A DNA stretch of 64,000 bases from Hyphomicrobiales bacterium. Its GTDB lineage: Bacteria > Pseudomonadota > Alphaproteobacteria > Rhizobiales > Rhizobiaceae. The notes under the pieces are model-generated. The model searched no databases and had not been told where the DNA came from. It was given only the letters and a program-made list of their open reading frames with translations. Shown here piece after piece: positions 27,549 to 36,407 of the stretch. The stretch's first letter is position 1, and each line of letters starts with the position of its first letter. Made by a program: the position numbers and the translations under genes. The stretch is from NCBI GenBank assembly GCA_900489925.1, contig UEHQ01000010.1, forward strand, positions 62,001 through 126,000. Reading direction: 5' to 3'.

Positions 27549-28253
27549 ATGCTGAACCGGAAACAGGCGGCCGGCGAATTCTTCGCCGGAACGCGCGCCA
27601 TCCTACCATTGATTGTCGCCGTAATTCCGATCGGCTTGGTCTTTGGCGCCATATCGGCCACGAAGGGCCTGTCAACGCTGGAGGCGGCGCTGATGAGCGC
27701 GCTGGTTTTCGCCGGCGGTTCGCAGTTCGTCGCGATGGACATTTGGACCCATCCGGCAAGCTGGGCCGGCGTTGGCTTTGCTGCACTCCTCGTCAATATC
27801 CGGCACGTGCTGATGAGCGCCTCGATCGGCACCAAGATGCACGCTTTCTCCGGCCTCCAGAAATACGCATCCATGTTATTCCTTGCCGACGAGCTTTGGG
27901 CGATGGCCGAGTTCCGGGCCGGCGACACGCGCCTTACGCCATGGTGGTTTGCGGGTATCGCCGCGCCGTTTTATGCGGCCTGGGTCGGCTCGTCGGTTGC
28001 CGGCTCCTTGCTGGGGGCATTCCTCGGAGACCCGACCGTGATCGGACTGGACTTCGCCTTTCCCGCGGTCTTCGTCGTGCTCGTCATGGGCTTCTGGAAG
28101 GGGCGTGACACCGGCGCGGTGCTTGCCGCAAGCGGTCTCGCCGCGGTGTTGACGCATCAGTTCGTGCCCGGCGTCTGGTATATCGCCGCGGGCGCGCTTG
28201 CCGGGCTTGGTGCGGCTATGTGGACTGGCAAGGCAAGGGAACTCGCAGCGTGA
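27549..28253 (+). CDS. azlC: AzlC family transporter, large subunit
   Basis: A 234-residue inner-membrane protein with PIGLVFGAISATKGLS (about residues 28-43), AGGSQFVAMDIW and LLVNIRHVLMSASI, the conserved AzlC blocks. With AzlD it forms a two-component exporter for branched-chain amino acids and analogues such as azaleucine (the E. coli YgaZH pair exports valine). The second of two adjacent ATG codons is chosen because GGAGG is five bases upstream of it. Its stop overlaps the azlD start. Confidence 0.92.
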   Translation: MLNRKQAAGEFFAGTRAILPLIVAVIPIGLVFGAISATKGLSTLEAALMSALVFAGGSQFVAMDIWTHPASWAGVGFAALLVNIRHVLMSASIGTKMHAFSGLQKYASMLFLADELWAMAEFRAGDTRLTPWWFAGIAAPFYAAWVGSSVAGSLLGAFLGDPTVIGLDFAFPAVFVVLVMGFWKGRDTGAVLAASGLAAVLTHQFVPGVWYIAAGALAGLGAAMWTGKARELAA

Positions 28254-28552
28254 CCATCGATCTTCATACCGTCATCGCCATCGTCGCAATGGCTGCTGCA
28301 ACCATCTTCACACGCGTCAGCGGTCTCGTTCTCATTCGTCACGCGACGATGAATGAGCAATGGCGGACCGCAATCGAAGCGATCCCGCCCGCTGTGCTGA
28401 TGGCCGTCATCGCGCCAACCGCGTTTGCTACCGGCTGGGCCGAGACGATCGGCTGTGCGCTGACCGCGCTGGCTGCTCGACGCCTGCCGATGCTGGCAAG
28501 CGTCGTCGTTGGGGTCGTCACCGTTGCCGCGCTGCGAGCAGCGGGCATTTGA
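28250..28552 (+). CDS. azlD: AzlD family transporter, small subunit
   Basis: A 100-residue protein with four short hydrophobic helices, the AzlD pattern TRVSGLVLIRHATMNEQW near the N-terminus and AIPPAVLMAVIAPTAF in the middle. It is the small partner of AzlC. The GTG start overlaps the azlC stop (GTGA), so the two are translationally coupled. A hairpin follows and separates it from the convergent dnaB. Confidence 0.9.
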   Translation: MTIDLHTVIAIVAMAAATIFTRVSGLVLIRHATMNEQWRTAIEAIPPAVLMAVIAPTAFATGWAETIGCALTALAARRLPMLASVVVGVVTVAALRAAGI

Positions 28553-28562
28553 TCGTGAAAGG

Positions 28563-28588
28563 CATTGAGGCGAGCCTTCGCCTCAATG
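28563..28588. terminator. Bidirectional terminator between azlD and dnaB
   Basis: CATTGAGGCGA (28563-28573) and TCGCCTCAATG (28578-28588) form an 11-bp stem with a GCCT loop. It overlaps the dnaB stop codon and follows azlD by ten bases. On the minus strand CCTTTC follows; on the plus strand TTCCTC. Confidence 0.75.
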
Positions 28589-30079
28589 TTCCTCGTACTG
28601 GGTGAACGATGGATCGGCGAGGTCCGCGAAGCGTGTGTATTCCGACTGGAAGGCGAGCTTCACCGTACCGGTCGGTCCGTGACGCTGCTTGGCGATGATC
28701 ACGTCGGCCGTGCCCTTCACCTTATCCATATGCGCTTCCCATTCCGGATACTTCGGATCGTGGATGTCGCGCGGTTCGGAGTTCTTGACGTAGTATTCCT
28801 CGCGGAACACGAAGAGCACCACGTCCGCGTCCTGCTCGATCGAGCCCGATTCACGAAGGTCGGAGAGCTGCGGGCGCTTGTCGTCGCGGCTTTCCACGCC
28901 ACGTGATAGCTGCGAAAGCGCGATGATCGGAACGTTGAGTTCCTTGCCCAGCGCCTTGAGACCGGTGGTGATCTGGGTGATTTCCTGTACGCGGTTCTCG
29001 CCCGATTTACCGGAGCCGGTCATCAGCTGGATGTAGTCCACCACGAGGCAATCGAGGCCGCGCTGGCGCTTCAGGCGGCGGGCGCGGGCAGAGAGCTGTG
29101 CGATGGAGATACCACCGGTCTGGTCGATATAGAGCGGAACCTTCTGCATCATCATCGAGCAGGCGACGAGCTTTTCGAAGTCGGCGTCGTTGATGTCACC
29201 GCGGCGGATCTTCGAGGAGGAGACTTCCGTCTGCTCGGAGATGATACGCGTGGCGAGCTGTTCGGACGACATTTCGAGCGAGTAGAAGCCGACGACGCCG
29301 CCCTGCTTGGCCTTGAAGGAGCCATCCGACTGCACTTCGCCTTCATATGCGGCGGCGATGTTGTAGGCGATGTTGGTGGCAAGCGAGGTCTTGCCCATGC
29401 CCGGACGTCCCGCGAGAACGATCAAGTCGGATCGCTGTAGGCCGCCCATCTTCGAATCCAGCGAGTGGATGCCGGTGGAGATGCCGGAGAGGCCGCCGTC
29501 GCGTTCCTTGGCGACAGCCGCCATGTCGATCGCCAGCGCGACCGCATCGTTGAACGCCTGGAAGCCGCCATCGTAGCGGCCGTTTTCGGCAAGCTCGAAC
29601 AGGCGACGTTCAGTGTCTTCGATCTGCGACTGCGGCGGCATGTCGAGCGGCGCGTCGTACGCGATGTTGACGACGTCTTCGCCGATGGTGATCAGCGCGC
29701 GGCGCAACGCCAGATCGTAAATCGCGCGGCCATAGTCTTCGGCGTTGATGATGGTCACGGCTTCGCGGGCGAGGCGGGCGAGGTATTCGGAGACCGTCAT
29801 CTCGCCGACCTTGTCGTCGGCCTTCAGGAACGTCTTGATCGTCACCGGATTGGCAATCTTGCCCATGCGGATGATGTCGCCTGCGACCTCATAGATCTTG
29901 CGATGCAGCGGCTCGTAGAGATGGATGGGCTTGAGGAAGTCCGAGACACGGTAATAGGCGTCGTTGTTCATCAGAATGGCGCCGAGCAGCGCCTGTTCGG
30001 CCTCGATGTTGTTGGGTGCCTCGCGGTAGTGCTGCTCCGCTGGGGTAACCGCGGCAATCTTTCGAGCAACGTCGTTCAT
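28583..30079 (-). CDS. dnaB: Replicative DNA helicase
   Basis: A 498-residue DnaB. The N-terminal domain begins NNIEAEQALLGAILMNNDAY, the linker follows, and the RecA-like motor has Walker A AGRPGMGKTSLA (about residues 222-233), EMSSEQLATR and the Walker B region CLVVDYIQLM (about 345-354). It unwinds DNA at the replication fork as a hexamer. Full length, no intein. Divergent from marR across a 342-base region rich in dyads. Confidence 0.97.
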   Translation of the reverse strand: MNDVARKIAAVTPAEQHYREAPNNIEAEQALLGAILMNNDAYYRVSDFLKPIHLYEPLHRKIYEVAGDIIRMGKIANPVTIKTFLKADDKVGEMTVSEYLARLAREAVTIINAEDYGRAIYDLALRRALITIGEDVVNIAYDAPLDMPPQSQIEDTERRLFELAENGRYDGGFQAFNDAVALAIDMAAVAKERDGGLSGISTGIHSLDSKMGGLQRSDLIVLAGRPGMGKTSLATNIAYNIAAAYEGEVQSDGSFKAKQGGVVGFYSLEMSSEQLATRIISEQTEVSSSKIRRGDINDADFEKLVACSMMMQKVPLYIDQTGGISIAQLSARARRLKRQRGLDCLVVDYIQLMTGSGKSGENRVQEITQITTGLKALGKELNVPIIALSQLSRGVESRDDKRPQLSDLRESGSIEQDADVVLFVFREEYYVKNSEPRDIHDPKYPEWEAHMDKVKGTADVIIAKQRHGPTGTVKLAFQSEYTRFADLADPSFTQYEEH

Positions 30080-30421
30080 CTTGATCCGTTCTGTGTTTTC
30101 AAGCTTCGGGTGTGCAATCCATGCACGAGAAAATCAAGTGCAGCGCGGCAACAGGTCTGCTCGAGATTCGAATCCGCCGGGGCTTTGCCCGTTGTTCGAC
30201 TTCTCCACAGCGGCACTTGCGGTGCCGCTGAAAATACCGAAAGTGTAACCGTCAGGACACGCGGGCAAAACGACTCACTGCGGTTCATCGTTCGTGATAT
30301 TTTAGCTGTTTGACAGCTACCTTGCATCGAAAGTCTGCAATTTCAGACTTGAAAAGCCTCCAAAATCATTGTAGATAGCAAAGATATAATTAGTGCACTA
30401 ATTAAATTGGAGCTGAACTTT
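30080..30421. promoter_or_regulatory. dnaB/marR divergent region with four dyads
   Basis: 342 bases without a credible gene. It holds four perfect inverted repeats: AGCGGCAC/GTGCCGCT (30209-30229), TAGCTGT/ACAGCTA (30303-30319), AAGTCTG/CAGACTT (30331-30350) and the marR palindrome (30387-30404). The AT content is much higher toward marR. The dnaB-proximal half probably carries its promoter, but no clear boxes were found. Confidence 0.55.
30385..30404 (+). promoter_or_regulatory. marR promoter -10 box and overlapping operator palindrome
   Basis: A consensus TATAAT (30385-30390) overlaps a perfect 18-bp palindrome TAATTAGTGCACTAATTA (30387-30404). MarR-family proteins bind such AT-rich palindromes of 16-20 bp, and the overlap with the -10 box would block polymerase. 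The palindrome ends 18 bases before the marR start codon, and no good -35 is seen at the normal distance. Confidence 0.7.
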
Positions 30422-30865
30422 ATGGTGAATGCCACTCTCGGACGCGAAATCATTGAGGATCTTGCGGCTTTCAATCGAAAGCTCCGGGCGGCCTTCGATT
30501 CCCTTGTTCGCGAGCGGAACATGACGCTTCCCCGCGCTCGGGTGTTCTTCACCCTGAACAAGAAGGATGGCATCAACCAGCGCGAACTCGCCGACCGGCT
30601 CGAGCTCGAGACGCCGACACTGGTTCGCATTCTCGATGCCATGGAAGGGCAGGGCTTCGTTCAGCGACGTGTCGCGGGCAACGACCGACGCGCCAAGGAG
30701 ATCTACATGACCGAGACCGGACGGGTGGTCGCGGGTGAGATCAACGATATTGCCGTAAATCTGCGTGCACAGGTGATCGACGGTATTTCCGAAGACGACT
30801 TGCGAACTACCTTGAATGTTATACGGGCCATGCAAGCCAACCTGCAGGGCATTCGCGAAGCGTGA
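30422..30865 (+). CDS. MarR family transcriptional regulator
   Basis: A 147-residue winged-helix regulator. The HTH region INQRELADRLELETPTLVRILDAME is about residues 52-76, followed by the wing with the conserved DRRAKEIYMTETG (about 87-99). GGAG lies nine bases before the ATG; a TTG at 30407 in frame would overlap it. It sits ten bases upstream of an EmrB-like pump gene and behind its own candidate operator, the usual layout for a drug-responsive repressor that is released by phenolic or antibiotic ligands. Confidence 0.92.
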   Translation: MVNATLGREIIEDLAAFNRKLRAAFDSLVRERNMTLPRARVFFTLNKKDGINQRELADRLELETPTLVRILDAMEGQGFVQRRVAGNDRRAKEIYMTETGRVVAGEINDIAVNLRAQVIDGISEDDLRTTLNVIRAMQANLQGIREA

Positions 30866-30875
30866 GGGCCTTTGA

Positions 30876-32543
30876 ATGAGCCTTGCCGAGAGCGCCAACG
30901 ACAATGTCGCGCCCAAGCCCGTTGAACAGGCGGCTCAGCCTCAGTCATCGCCCGCGCCTCAGTCGTTAGCTCCCGCATGGCTGCCTGTATATATCGCGGC
31001 GTCGGCTCTGTTGTTCCTCACACAGGGTCTCGGCATGAACCTTGTGAACGCGAATATCTATCAGCTGCAAGGTTCGTTCTCCGCCACGACCAACGAGGTT
31101 TCCTGGCTCTCCGCCGCCTATATGGCTCCCTATGCCAGTCTCTCGATCGCGCTGTTCAAGATCCGCACCCAGTATGGACTGCGACGTTTCGCTGAACTTG
31201 GGATCATCTGCTTCGTCGTTGCCGCTGCGCTCAATCTGTTGGTCACCGATCTGCATTCGGCGATCGTCGTGCGCGCCATCAGCGGCATGGCCGCAGCCCC
31301 GCTTTCGACCCTTGGCTTCCTTTATATGCTGGAGCCTTTTCCGCCGGAGCGGAAACTGACCGTCGGGATCAGCTTTGCGCTCACCTGCACACTGTTTGCA
31401 TCGCCGGTTGCCCGCATCATTTCGCCGTCACTATTGCAGTTCGGTGGTTACAACGCGCTTTACATGTTCGAGATGGGGTTGGCGCTGATCGCGTTTGCGA
31501 TCATCTACACGCTACCACTCACAGCGCCGCCGCGGGCTGTCGTCATCCAGCGTCTCGATATCCTGAGCTACCTGCTGCTGGCGATCGGCTTCGGCTGTCT
31601 CGCCGTCGTGCTGACGCTTGGCCGTCTGTACTGGTGGTTCGAAGCCCCTTGGCTCGGTGTCCTGCTCGCCGTCTGCGTCGGGTCCCTTGCGCTTATGCTG
31701 GCAATCGAACTGCCACGTTCCAATCCGCTGATCGATTTCCGCTGGGTGTTATCGGGGCCGAACCTGCGGATGGCGGGTGTGCTGCTACTCTTCCGCTTCG
31801 TTTCGTCGGAGCAATCGTCGTCCGCGGCCAGCTTTTACCAACAGCTCGGGCTCCTCAATGATCAGACCGTCACGCTGTACGCTATCATCCTAGTCGCGTC
31901 GCTGCTCGGCGGATTGTTGTGCGCGGCGCTGATGACCACACGCTATGTGGAAACCGCGCATGTGCTTGCCTTGGCCCTGATAGCGGGCGGTGCCTATATG
32001 GATAGCCAGTCGACGAGCCTGACGCGTCCGGAGCAGATGTATCTCAGCCAGGCGATGGTGGCAGCCGGAGCGGCCATGTTTCTGCCCCCTGTCATGGCAA
32101 GGGGGTTCAAGTCGGCGATGGCGCGCGGCACGCCGTTCATTGTGAACTTTCTGGCGATCTTCACCTTCACGCAGAGTATCGGATCGCTGTTTGCGTCCGC
32201 AGTACTCGGAACGTTCGTCACCATCCGCGAGAAGTTCCATTCGAACGTTCTGGTCGAACAGATACTGCTGCAGGATCCGATCGTTGCCCAGCGCGTGTCG
32301 CAGCTGGCATCCTCCTATAGCAAGGTCATCACCGACAAGACGTTGCTCAATGCGGAAGGTTTGGCGCTCCTCGGTCAGCAGGTGACGCGCGAGGCCTTTG
32401 TCCTTGCCTACAACGATTCCTTCCTCGTCATCTGCTACGTCGCGCTACTCGGGCTCGCGCTCATCCTGCTTCATCAGCTGTGGCTGCGTGTTGCCGAGTG
32501 GGGGACAATGCGGCAGGTCGGCATCACCGCTGTTCAATCGTAA
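30876..32543 (+). CDS. MFS drug transporter, EmrB/DHA2-like
   Basis: A 555-residue inner-membrane protein with about 14 helices. It has the DHA2-type start NLVNANIYQLQGSFSATTNEVSWLSAAYMAPYASLSI. The charged N-terminus is Pro/Gln-rich (about 40 residues) and precedes the first helix. Unlike canonical EmrB the first helix carries GMNLVNANI, where many family members have LDxTIVNVA, so it belongs to a divergent branch. With the HlyD-type adaptor it would form a tripartite pump exporting hydrophobic compounds. GAGGG is seven bases before the ATG. Confidence 0.88.
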   Translation: MSLAESANDNVAPKPVEQAAQPQSSPAPQSLAPAWLPVYIAASALLFLTQGLGMNLVNANIYQLQGSFSATTNEVSWLSAAYMAPYASLSIALFKIRTQYGLRRFAELGIICFVVAAALNLLVTDLHSAIVVRAISGMAAAPLSTLGFLYMLEPFPPERKLTVGISFALTCTLFASPVARIISPSLLQFGGYNALYMFEMGLALIAFAIIYTLPLTAPPRAVVIQRLDILSYLLLAIGFGCLAVVLTLGRLYWWFEAPWLGVLLAVCVGSLALMLAIELPRSNPLIDFRWVLSGPNLRMAGVLLLFRFVSSEQSSSAASFYQQLGLLNDQTVTLYAIILVASLLGGLLCAALMTTRYVETAHVLALALIAGGAYMDSQSTSLTRPEQMYLSQAMVAAGAAMFLPPVMARGFKSAMARGTPFIVNFLAIFTFTQSIGSLFASAVLGTFVTIREKFHSNVLVEQILLQDPIVAQRVSQLASSYSKVITDKTLLNAEGLALLGQQVTREAFVLAYNDSFLVICYVALLGLALILLHQLWLRVAEWGTMRQVGITAVQS

Positions 32544-32558
32544 TGTCAGAGTTCATTC

Positions 32559-33623
32559 ATGTTCAGGTTTCTTCGCTCTCCGTCCACGCTCATTGCGCTT
32601 CTCGCCGGCATCGTCGGTGTTCTCCTCGTGCTCTATGCCTGGCGGTTGCCACCCTTCGCGACGTCGGTGGAGACCACTGACAACGCCTATGTGCGCGGCT
32701 ACGTGACGATCATGAGCCCGCAGGTCAGCGGCTATGTCGTTGACGTGCCCGTGAAGGACTATCAGCAGGTGAAGCAGGGCGATACGCTCGCAAAGATCGA
32801 CGATCGCATCTATGCGCAGAAGCTGAGCCAGGCGCGCGCCGCCCTCGATGGCCAGAAGGCATCGCTCGACAATTCGCGCCAATCCGAGTTGTCCGCCAAG
32901 GCAACGATTGCTTCCAGCGAAGCGCAAATCGACAGCGCGAATGCGGCGCTCAAGAGGGCACAACTCGCCTGGGATCGCGTAAGCAACCTCAACGACCGCG
33001 GCATTGCGTCCGCAAGCGAGACCGAACAGGCGCAGGCGACACTGGAGCAGGCCAAGGCTGCCCTGAACCAGGCGCAGGCCGCACTTGAGGTCTCCAAGCA
33101 GAACCTCGCGACCATCATCGTCAATCGCTCGCTCCTGGAGGCAAACGTCGCGAGTGCGGAAGCGGCCGTCCAGCTTGCGGAGATCGACCTTCAGAACACC
33201 ACCATCAGCGCGCCTCGGGATGGCCATCTTGGAGAGGTCGGCGTTCGCCTTGGACAATATGTGACGGCGGGAACGCAGCTGATGGCGGTCGTGCCGGAGG
33301 ATGTCTGGATCGTTGCCAACTTCAAGGAAACGCAGCTAGAGGGCATGCAGGCGGGGCAGCCGGTCTCCTTCTCCGTCGACGCACTGGGCCGGCAGAAGCT
33401 GACGGGCCGCGTCGAACGCTTTTCGCCCGCCGCGGGCTCGGAGTTTGCGGTGATCAAGGCCGACAACGCGACGGGCAATTTCGTCAAGATCGCACAGCGC
33501 ATCGGCGTGCGGATCAGCATCGATCCGGGGCAGGAGCTGGCGAAACAGCTGACGCCGGGCATGTCCGTGGTCGTCAGCATCGACAAGAGTGCCGAGCCTG
33601 AGCAGGCGTCGGCAGCACAATAG
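32559..33623 (+). CDS. HlyD/EmrA family membrane fusion protein
   Basis: A 354-residue periplasmic adaptor: one N-terminal helix (STLIALLAGIVGVLLVLYAW), a biotinyl-lipoyl half (TTDNAYVRGYVTIMSPQVSGYVVDVPVKDYQQV), a long coiled-coil hairpin rich in Ala/Gln (about residues 90-200), then the second lipoyl half and beta-barrel (ISAPRDGHLGEVGVRLGQYV). This is the EmrA architecture and it partners the upstream EmrB-like protein. A strong terminator follows. Confidence 0.9.
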   Translation: MFRFLRSPSTLIALLAGIVGVLLVLYAWRLPPFATSVETTDNAYVRGYVTIMSPQVSGYVVDVPVKDYQQVKQGDTLAKIDDRIYAQKLSQARAALDGQKASLDNSRQSELSAKATIASSEAQIDSANAALKRAQLAWDRVSNLNDRGIASASETEQAQATLEQAKAALNQAQAALEVSKQNLATIIVNRSLLEANVASAEAAVQLAEIDLQNTTISAPRDGHLGEVGVRLGQYVTAGTQLMAVVPEDVWIVANFKETQLEGMQAGQPVSFSVDALGRQKLTGRVERFSPAAGSEFAVIKADNATGNFVKIAQRIGVRISIDPGQELAKQLTPGMSVVVSIDKSAEPEQASAAQ

Positions 33624-33626
33624 CAA

Positions 33627-33653
33627 AAAGGCCCGGCGTTGAACCGGGCCTTT
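33627..33653. terminator. Bidirectional terminator between the emrA-like gene and rplI
   Basis: AAAGGCCCGG (33627-33636), loop CGTTGAA, CCGGGCCTTT (33644-33653). The ten-bp stem starts four bases after the stop of the membrane fusion gene, and T or A runs flank both sides, so it can serve both convergent transcripts. Confidence 0.9.
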
Positions 33654-33679
33654 CGCTTTCAGAGATTACTCTCCAAAAA

Positions 33680-34258
33680 TCATGCTTCGTCTTCGAAGTT
33701 GCCGTCAGCTTCCGGATCGAAGAAATCTTCCGGACGCAGAGCGTCTTCGTCAACGCCGTAGATCGCGTCAACGGAGGTGAGGGTTTCGCCCTTTGCCTGA
33801 CGCTCAGCTTCTTCAGCCGAACGAGCGACGTTGAGCTCGATATGGATCTCGACTTCAGCGTGGAGCTGCAGTTCAACCTTGTGGATGCCGATCGCCTTGA
33901 TCGGGGTGTTCAGGTGAACCTGGTTGCGGCCGATGTTGAAGCCTTCGGCAGCGAGGATTTCAACGACATCGCGAGCCGCGACCGAGCCGTACATCTGGCC
34001 GGTTTCGCCAGCCGAGCGAACGACGACGAAGGACTTGCCTTCGAGAGCGTCGGCAACCTTCTGGGCTTCGGACTTGCGCTCGAGGTTACGGGCTTCGAGC
34101 GTTGCGCGCTCGGATTCGAAACGCTTTTTGTTGGCTTCGTTGGAACGAAGAGCCTTGCCGAGCGGCAGGAGGTAGTTACGAGCAAAGCCGTCGCGAACCT
34201 TTACGGTTTCGCCCATCTGGCCGAGCTTGGAGATGCGTTCAAGAAGAATGACTTCCAT
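33680..34258 (-). CDS. rplI: 50S ribosomal protein L9
   Basis: A 192-residue L9 with the classical start [32 protein letters not shown], a central helix (about residues 40-75) and C-terminal rRNA-binding domain. It is longer than E. coli L9 (149 residues) because of an acidic tail ([20 protein letters not shown]), common in alphaproteobacteria. Last gene of rpsF-rpsR-DUF2232-rplI. AAAGGAA lies seven bases before the ATG. Confidence 0.96.
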   Translation of the reverse strand: MEVILLERISKLGQMGETVKVRDGFARNYLLPLGKALRSNEANKKRFESERATLEARNLERKSEAQKVADALEGKSFVVVRSAGETGQMYGSVAARDVVEILAAEGFNIGRNQVHLNTPIKAIGIHKVELQLHAEVEIHIELNVARSAEEAERQAKGETLTSVDAIYGVDEDALRPEDFFDPEADGNFEDEA

Positions 34259-34279
34259 TTGAGAGTTCCTTTCGTGTCT

Positions 34280-35263
34280 TTAGATTTTTGTGTCTGTCTG
34301 TTTGGGGGCATCGGCATCCTTGTTGGGGGTCAGTGCGATCGCCTTTCGGGTGTCGCCTAGGCCCAGGACCAGGATGAAGAAGGCTGGCAGCAGCAGAAGC
34401 AGCGAAGCCAGGTAGCAAAGGATGAGCGCGGGCAAGCGCCAGTCCTTGCCGCGCGTGCGAAAATGCAGCGCGGCGAAGCCGGAGAGCAGGAAGCCGGCAC
34501 CGAATGTGCCGACGATTGTTGCTCCGACCATCGCTGGAATGCCGCCGAAGAAGGTGGCGGCGAGACCGACGAGGAAGACGAAGATCGAGTTGCGGTTCAT
34601 GCGCAGCGCCGAGGGAATGTCCTCACGCGGACGCAGGCCGCGGCCGGAGGCGCTGACGATGCGCGACGCGACATAGTAGGCGGCAAACAGCATCAGAACC
34701 CACATGCCGCCCTGGATCGCCGGCAGCATCAGCAGGACCAACGATTTGGTCTGGGCGATGGTGGCCGCATCAGGGGCAAATTCGGACTGCTGCTGAGAGA
34801 TCGAGCTGAACAGCGCATCGACCATGCGGTCGATCAGCTCCGGTCCGTAGCCGATCATGACGCCGACAACGATCACGGCGATGGTCACCAGCCCACACAG
34901 GTGCAGCAGAATGTCGGACAGCGGGTACCACGCCATCAGGTGATCCGGACCACCGAGCTCGGAAGCCGGGCGGGCAAGGTTTGCGAGATGGCTCAGCCAT
35001 CCGGCCGGCAGCAGCGTAACCAGCGTCATCAACAGCGCAAAGGAAGGCGAGATGGCGATCGCACCGAGCACGGCGGCGGTAATGACGGAAGAGATTGCCG
35101 CCAGATTGCCCCAGCCGAGGCCGACAAGAAGAATGGGAAGGGCGGAAGCAGCGTAAAGAACAGCACTGAACGACGGCTGCATGCTTGCGCCGAGCACCAG
35201 AAGTGCGGCGGTCAACCCGGCGAGCGCGCCGATGCCTAGCGTTTTTGTGTTCAGTTGTTTCAC
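34280..35263 (-). CDS. DUF2232 membrane protein
   Basis: A 327-residue hydrophobic protein with about eight helices, starting at GTG. Its place between rpsR and rplI and its sequence pattern (AALLVLGASMQPSFSAVLYAASALPILLVGLGWG at the start) mark the DUF2232 family common in alphaproteobacterial ribosomal clusters. Function unknown. A hairpin separates it from rpsR, so part of its expression may be reduced by attenuation. It lies 21 bases upstream of rplI. Confidence 0.85.
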   Translation of the reverse strand: MKQLNTKTLGIGALAGLTAALLVLGASMQPSFSAVLYAASALPILLVGLGWGNLAAISSVITAAVLGAIAISPSFALLMTLVTLLPAGWLSHLANLARPASELGGPDHLMAWYPLSDILLHLCGLVTIAVIVVGVMIGYGPELIDRMVDALFSSISQQQSEFAPDAATIAQTKSLVLLMLPAIQGGMWVLMLFAAYYVASRIVSASGRGLRPREDIPSALRMNRNSIFVFLVGLAATFFGGIPAMVGATIVGTFGAGFLLSGFAALHFRTRGKDWRLPALILCYLASLLLLLPAFFILVLGLGDTRKAIALTPNKDADAPKQTDTKI

Positions 35264-35372
35264 GGTCGCTGTCCTGCTTCATCAAGCAGTTAGAGGGTTC
35301 TTCTGAATCGATTTCAGAATGCCTCAACATGGGTTTTAAGAGTTCCGATCCGCGCCCATCGCGAAAGGGAGA

Positions 35373-35396
35373 AGGGAAGGCATTGCTGCCTTCCCT
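35373..35396 (-). terminator. Hairpin after rpsR
   Basis: AGGGAAGGCA (35373-35382), loop TTGC, TGCCTTCCCT (35387-35396): ten-bp stem 22 bases past the rpsR stop. On the minus strand TCTCCCTTTC follows, a weak T-rich tract, so it is probably a partial terminator before the DUF2232 gene. Confidence 0.6.
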
Positions 35397-35417
35397 CGAT
35401 TTGGTCTCGTCAGCTGA

Positions 35418-35666
35418 TTAAGCGACGACGTACGGCAGCAGGCCGAGGAAACGAGCGCGCTTGATCGCCTGAGCGAGTTCGCGCTGCTTCTTCTGCGAAA
35501 CAGCCGTGATACGGGAAGGAACGATCTTGCCGCGCTCGGAAATGTAGCGCTGCAGGAGACGAACGTCCTTGTAGTCGATGCGCGGAGCGTTTGCGCCGGA
35601 GAACGGGCAAGTCTTGCGACGACGGTGGAACGGACGACGTACCGGTGCGGAGGAAGATTCAGACAT
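35418..35666 (-). CDS. rpsR: 30S ribosomal protein S18
   Basis: An 82-residue S18 with the conserved core [20 protein letters not shown] (about residues 20-39) and [20 protein letters not shown] then [12 protein letters not shown]. Standard length for the family. It forms a heterodimer with S6 in the 30S subunit. It follows rpsF by 12 bases. Confidence 0.97.
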   Translation of the reverse strand: MSESSSAPVRRPFHRRRKTCPFSGANAPRIDYKDVRLLQRYISERGKIVPSRITAVSQKKQRELAQAIKRARFLGLLPYVVA

Positions 35667-35678
35667 TCTCAGTTCTCC

Positions 35679-36137
35679 TTATGCACGGTCTTCGCGCGGG
35701 GCGCGATCAGGACGCGGGCCACGCTGGAAGTCGCCGTCACGGCGCGGCGGACGATCGCCGAACTCGCGGCGCGGGCCACGGTCGCCGCCTTCACGCGGGC
35801 CGCGGTCGTCGCGGTCGCGCTTCTGCATCATGGCAGACGGGCCTTCTTCGTGTGCTTCAACAGCGATCGTCATGTAGCGCAGGACGTCTTCGCTGATGCG
35901 CATCTGACGTTCCATTTCCTGCACGGCAGCAGCCGGGGCGTCGATGTCGACGAGAACGTAGTGAGCCTTGCGGTTCTTCTTGATGCGGTAGGTCAGGGAC
36001 TTGAGGCCCCAGTTTTCTACGCGCCCGACCTTGCCGCCGTTAGCTTCGAGTACGCCCTTGTACTGTTCTACGAGGGCATCAACCTGCTGAGCGGAAATAT
36101 CCTGTCGGGCAAGGAATACATGTTCATAAAGAGCCAT
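35679..36137 (-). CDS. rpsF: 30S ribosomal protein S6 with charged C-terminal tail
   Basis: A 152-residue S6. The folded part starts [19 protein letters not shown] and includes [20 protein letters not shown]; it ends near residue 108. The remaining 44 residues are an Arg/Asp/Gly/Pro-rich tail built of loose repeats such as [17 protein letters not shown] and DRPPRRDG. Extended S6 tails are common in rhizobia. The ATG at 36137 is chosen; a ten-residue in-frame extension ([10 protein letters not shown]) is unlike S6. First gene of its ribosomal operon, behind a 270-base leader region. Confidence 0.95.
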   Translation of the reverse strand: MALYEHVFLARQDISAQQVDALVEQYKGVLEANGGKVGRVENWGLKSLTYRIKKNRKAHYVLVDIDAPAAAVQEMERQMRISEDVLRYMTIAVEAHEEGPSAMMQKRDRDDRGPREGGDRGPRREFGDRPPRRDGDFQRGPRPDRAPREDRA

Positions 36138-36267
36138 GACAGCTTTGCCTTTCTTGCGTTTATTCACCCGATATTCGGCGGCTAAGCCTCAACGACTGCT
36201 CCTGAATGGGCGGACCCAGGCAAGAAAAGCGTTTCCGAGACGGTCGAGAGCGGAGACACGGGAGGCT

Positions 36268-36283
36268 GGAACGCTTCCGTTCC
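36268..36283 (-). promoter_or_regulatory. Hairpin in the rpsF leader
   Basis: GGAACG/CGTTCC (36268-36283, four-base loop) lies within the probable rpsF leader, about 130 bases before the start codon. The S6:S18 complex autoregulates rpsF leaders in many bacteria, but I could not confirm its consensus here. Confidence 0.3.
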
Positions 36284-36354
36284 GACGATTCTCTTTCGAA
36301 AATCGGCCCTCCGTTCAGCCACCAGCCAGAAGACCGGGTTTGCGAACAGGGCGG

Positions 36355-36382
36355 CTTATACGGATTTTTGGCGGAAACGCAA
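36355..36382 (-). promoter_or_regulatory. Candidate rpsF operon promoter
   Basis: On the minus strand TTGCGT (36382-36377) and TATAAG (36360-36355) are spaced by 16 bases. It lies between the cyclase stop and rpsF and predicts a leader of about 210 bases. Pattern only. Confidence 0.45.
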
Positions 36383-36407
36383 GGGGCAGGGAGGAATGAT
36401 CCTGCGA

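Noticed and set aside
30076..30327. 83-codon minus-strand frame overlapping the dnaB start in an ATGA arrangement
   Set aside because: It covers several inverted repeats, has no ribosome binding site and an implausible composition; the overlap seems accidental.
36138..36407. S6:S18 autoregulatory leader or other riboswitch before rpsF
   Set aside because: Small stems are present but the known consensus could not be confirmed by eye; kept only as a low-confidence hairpin.
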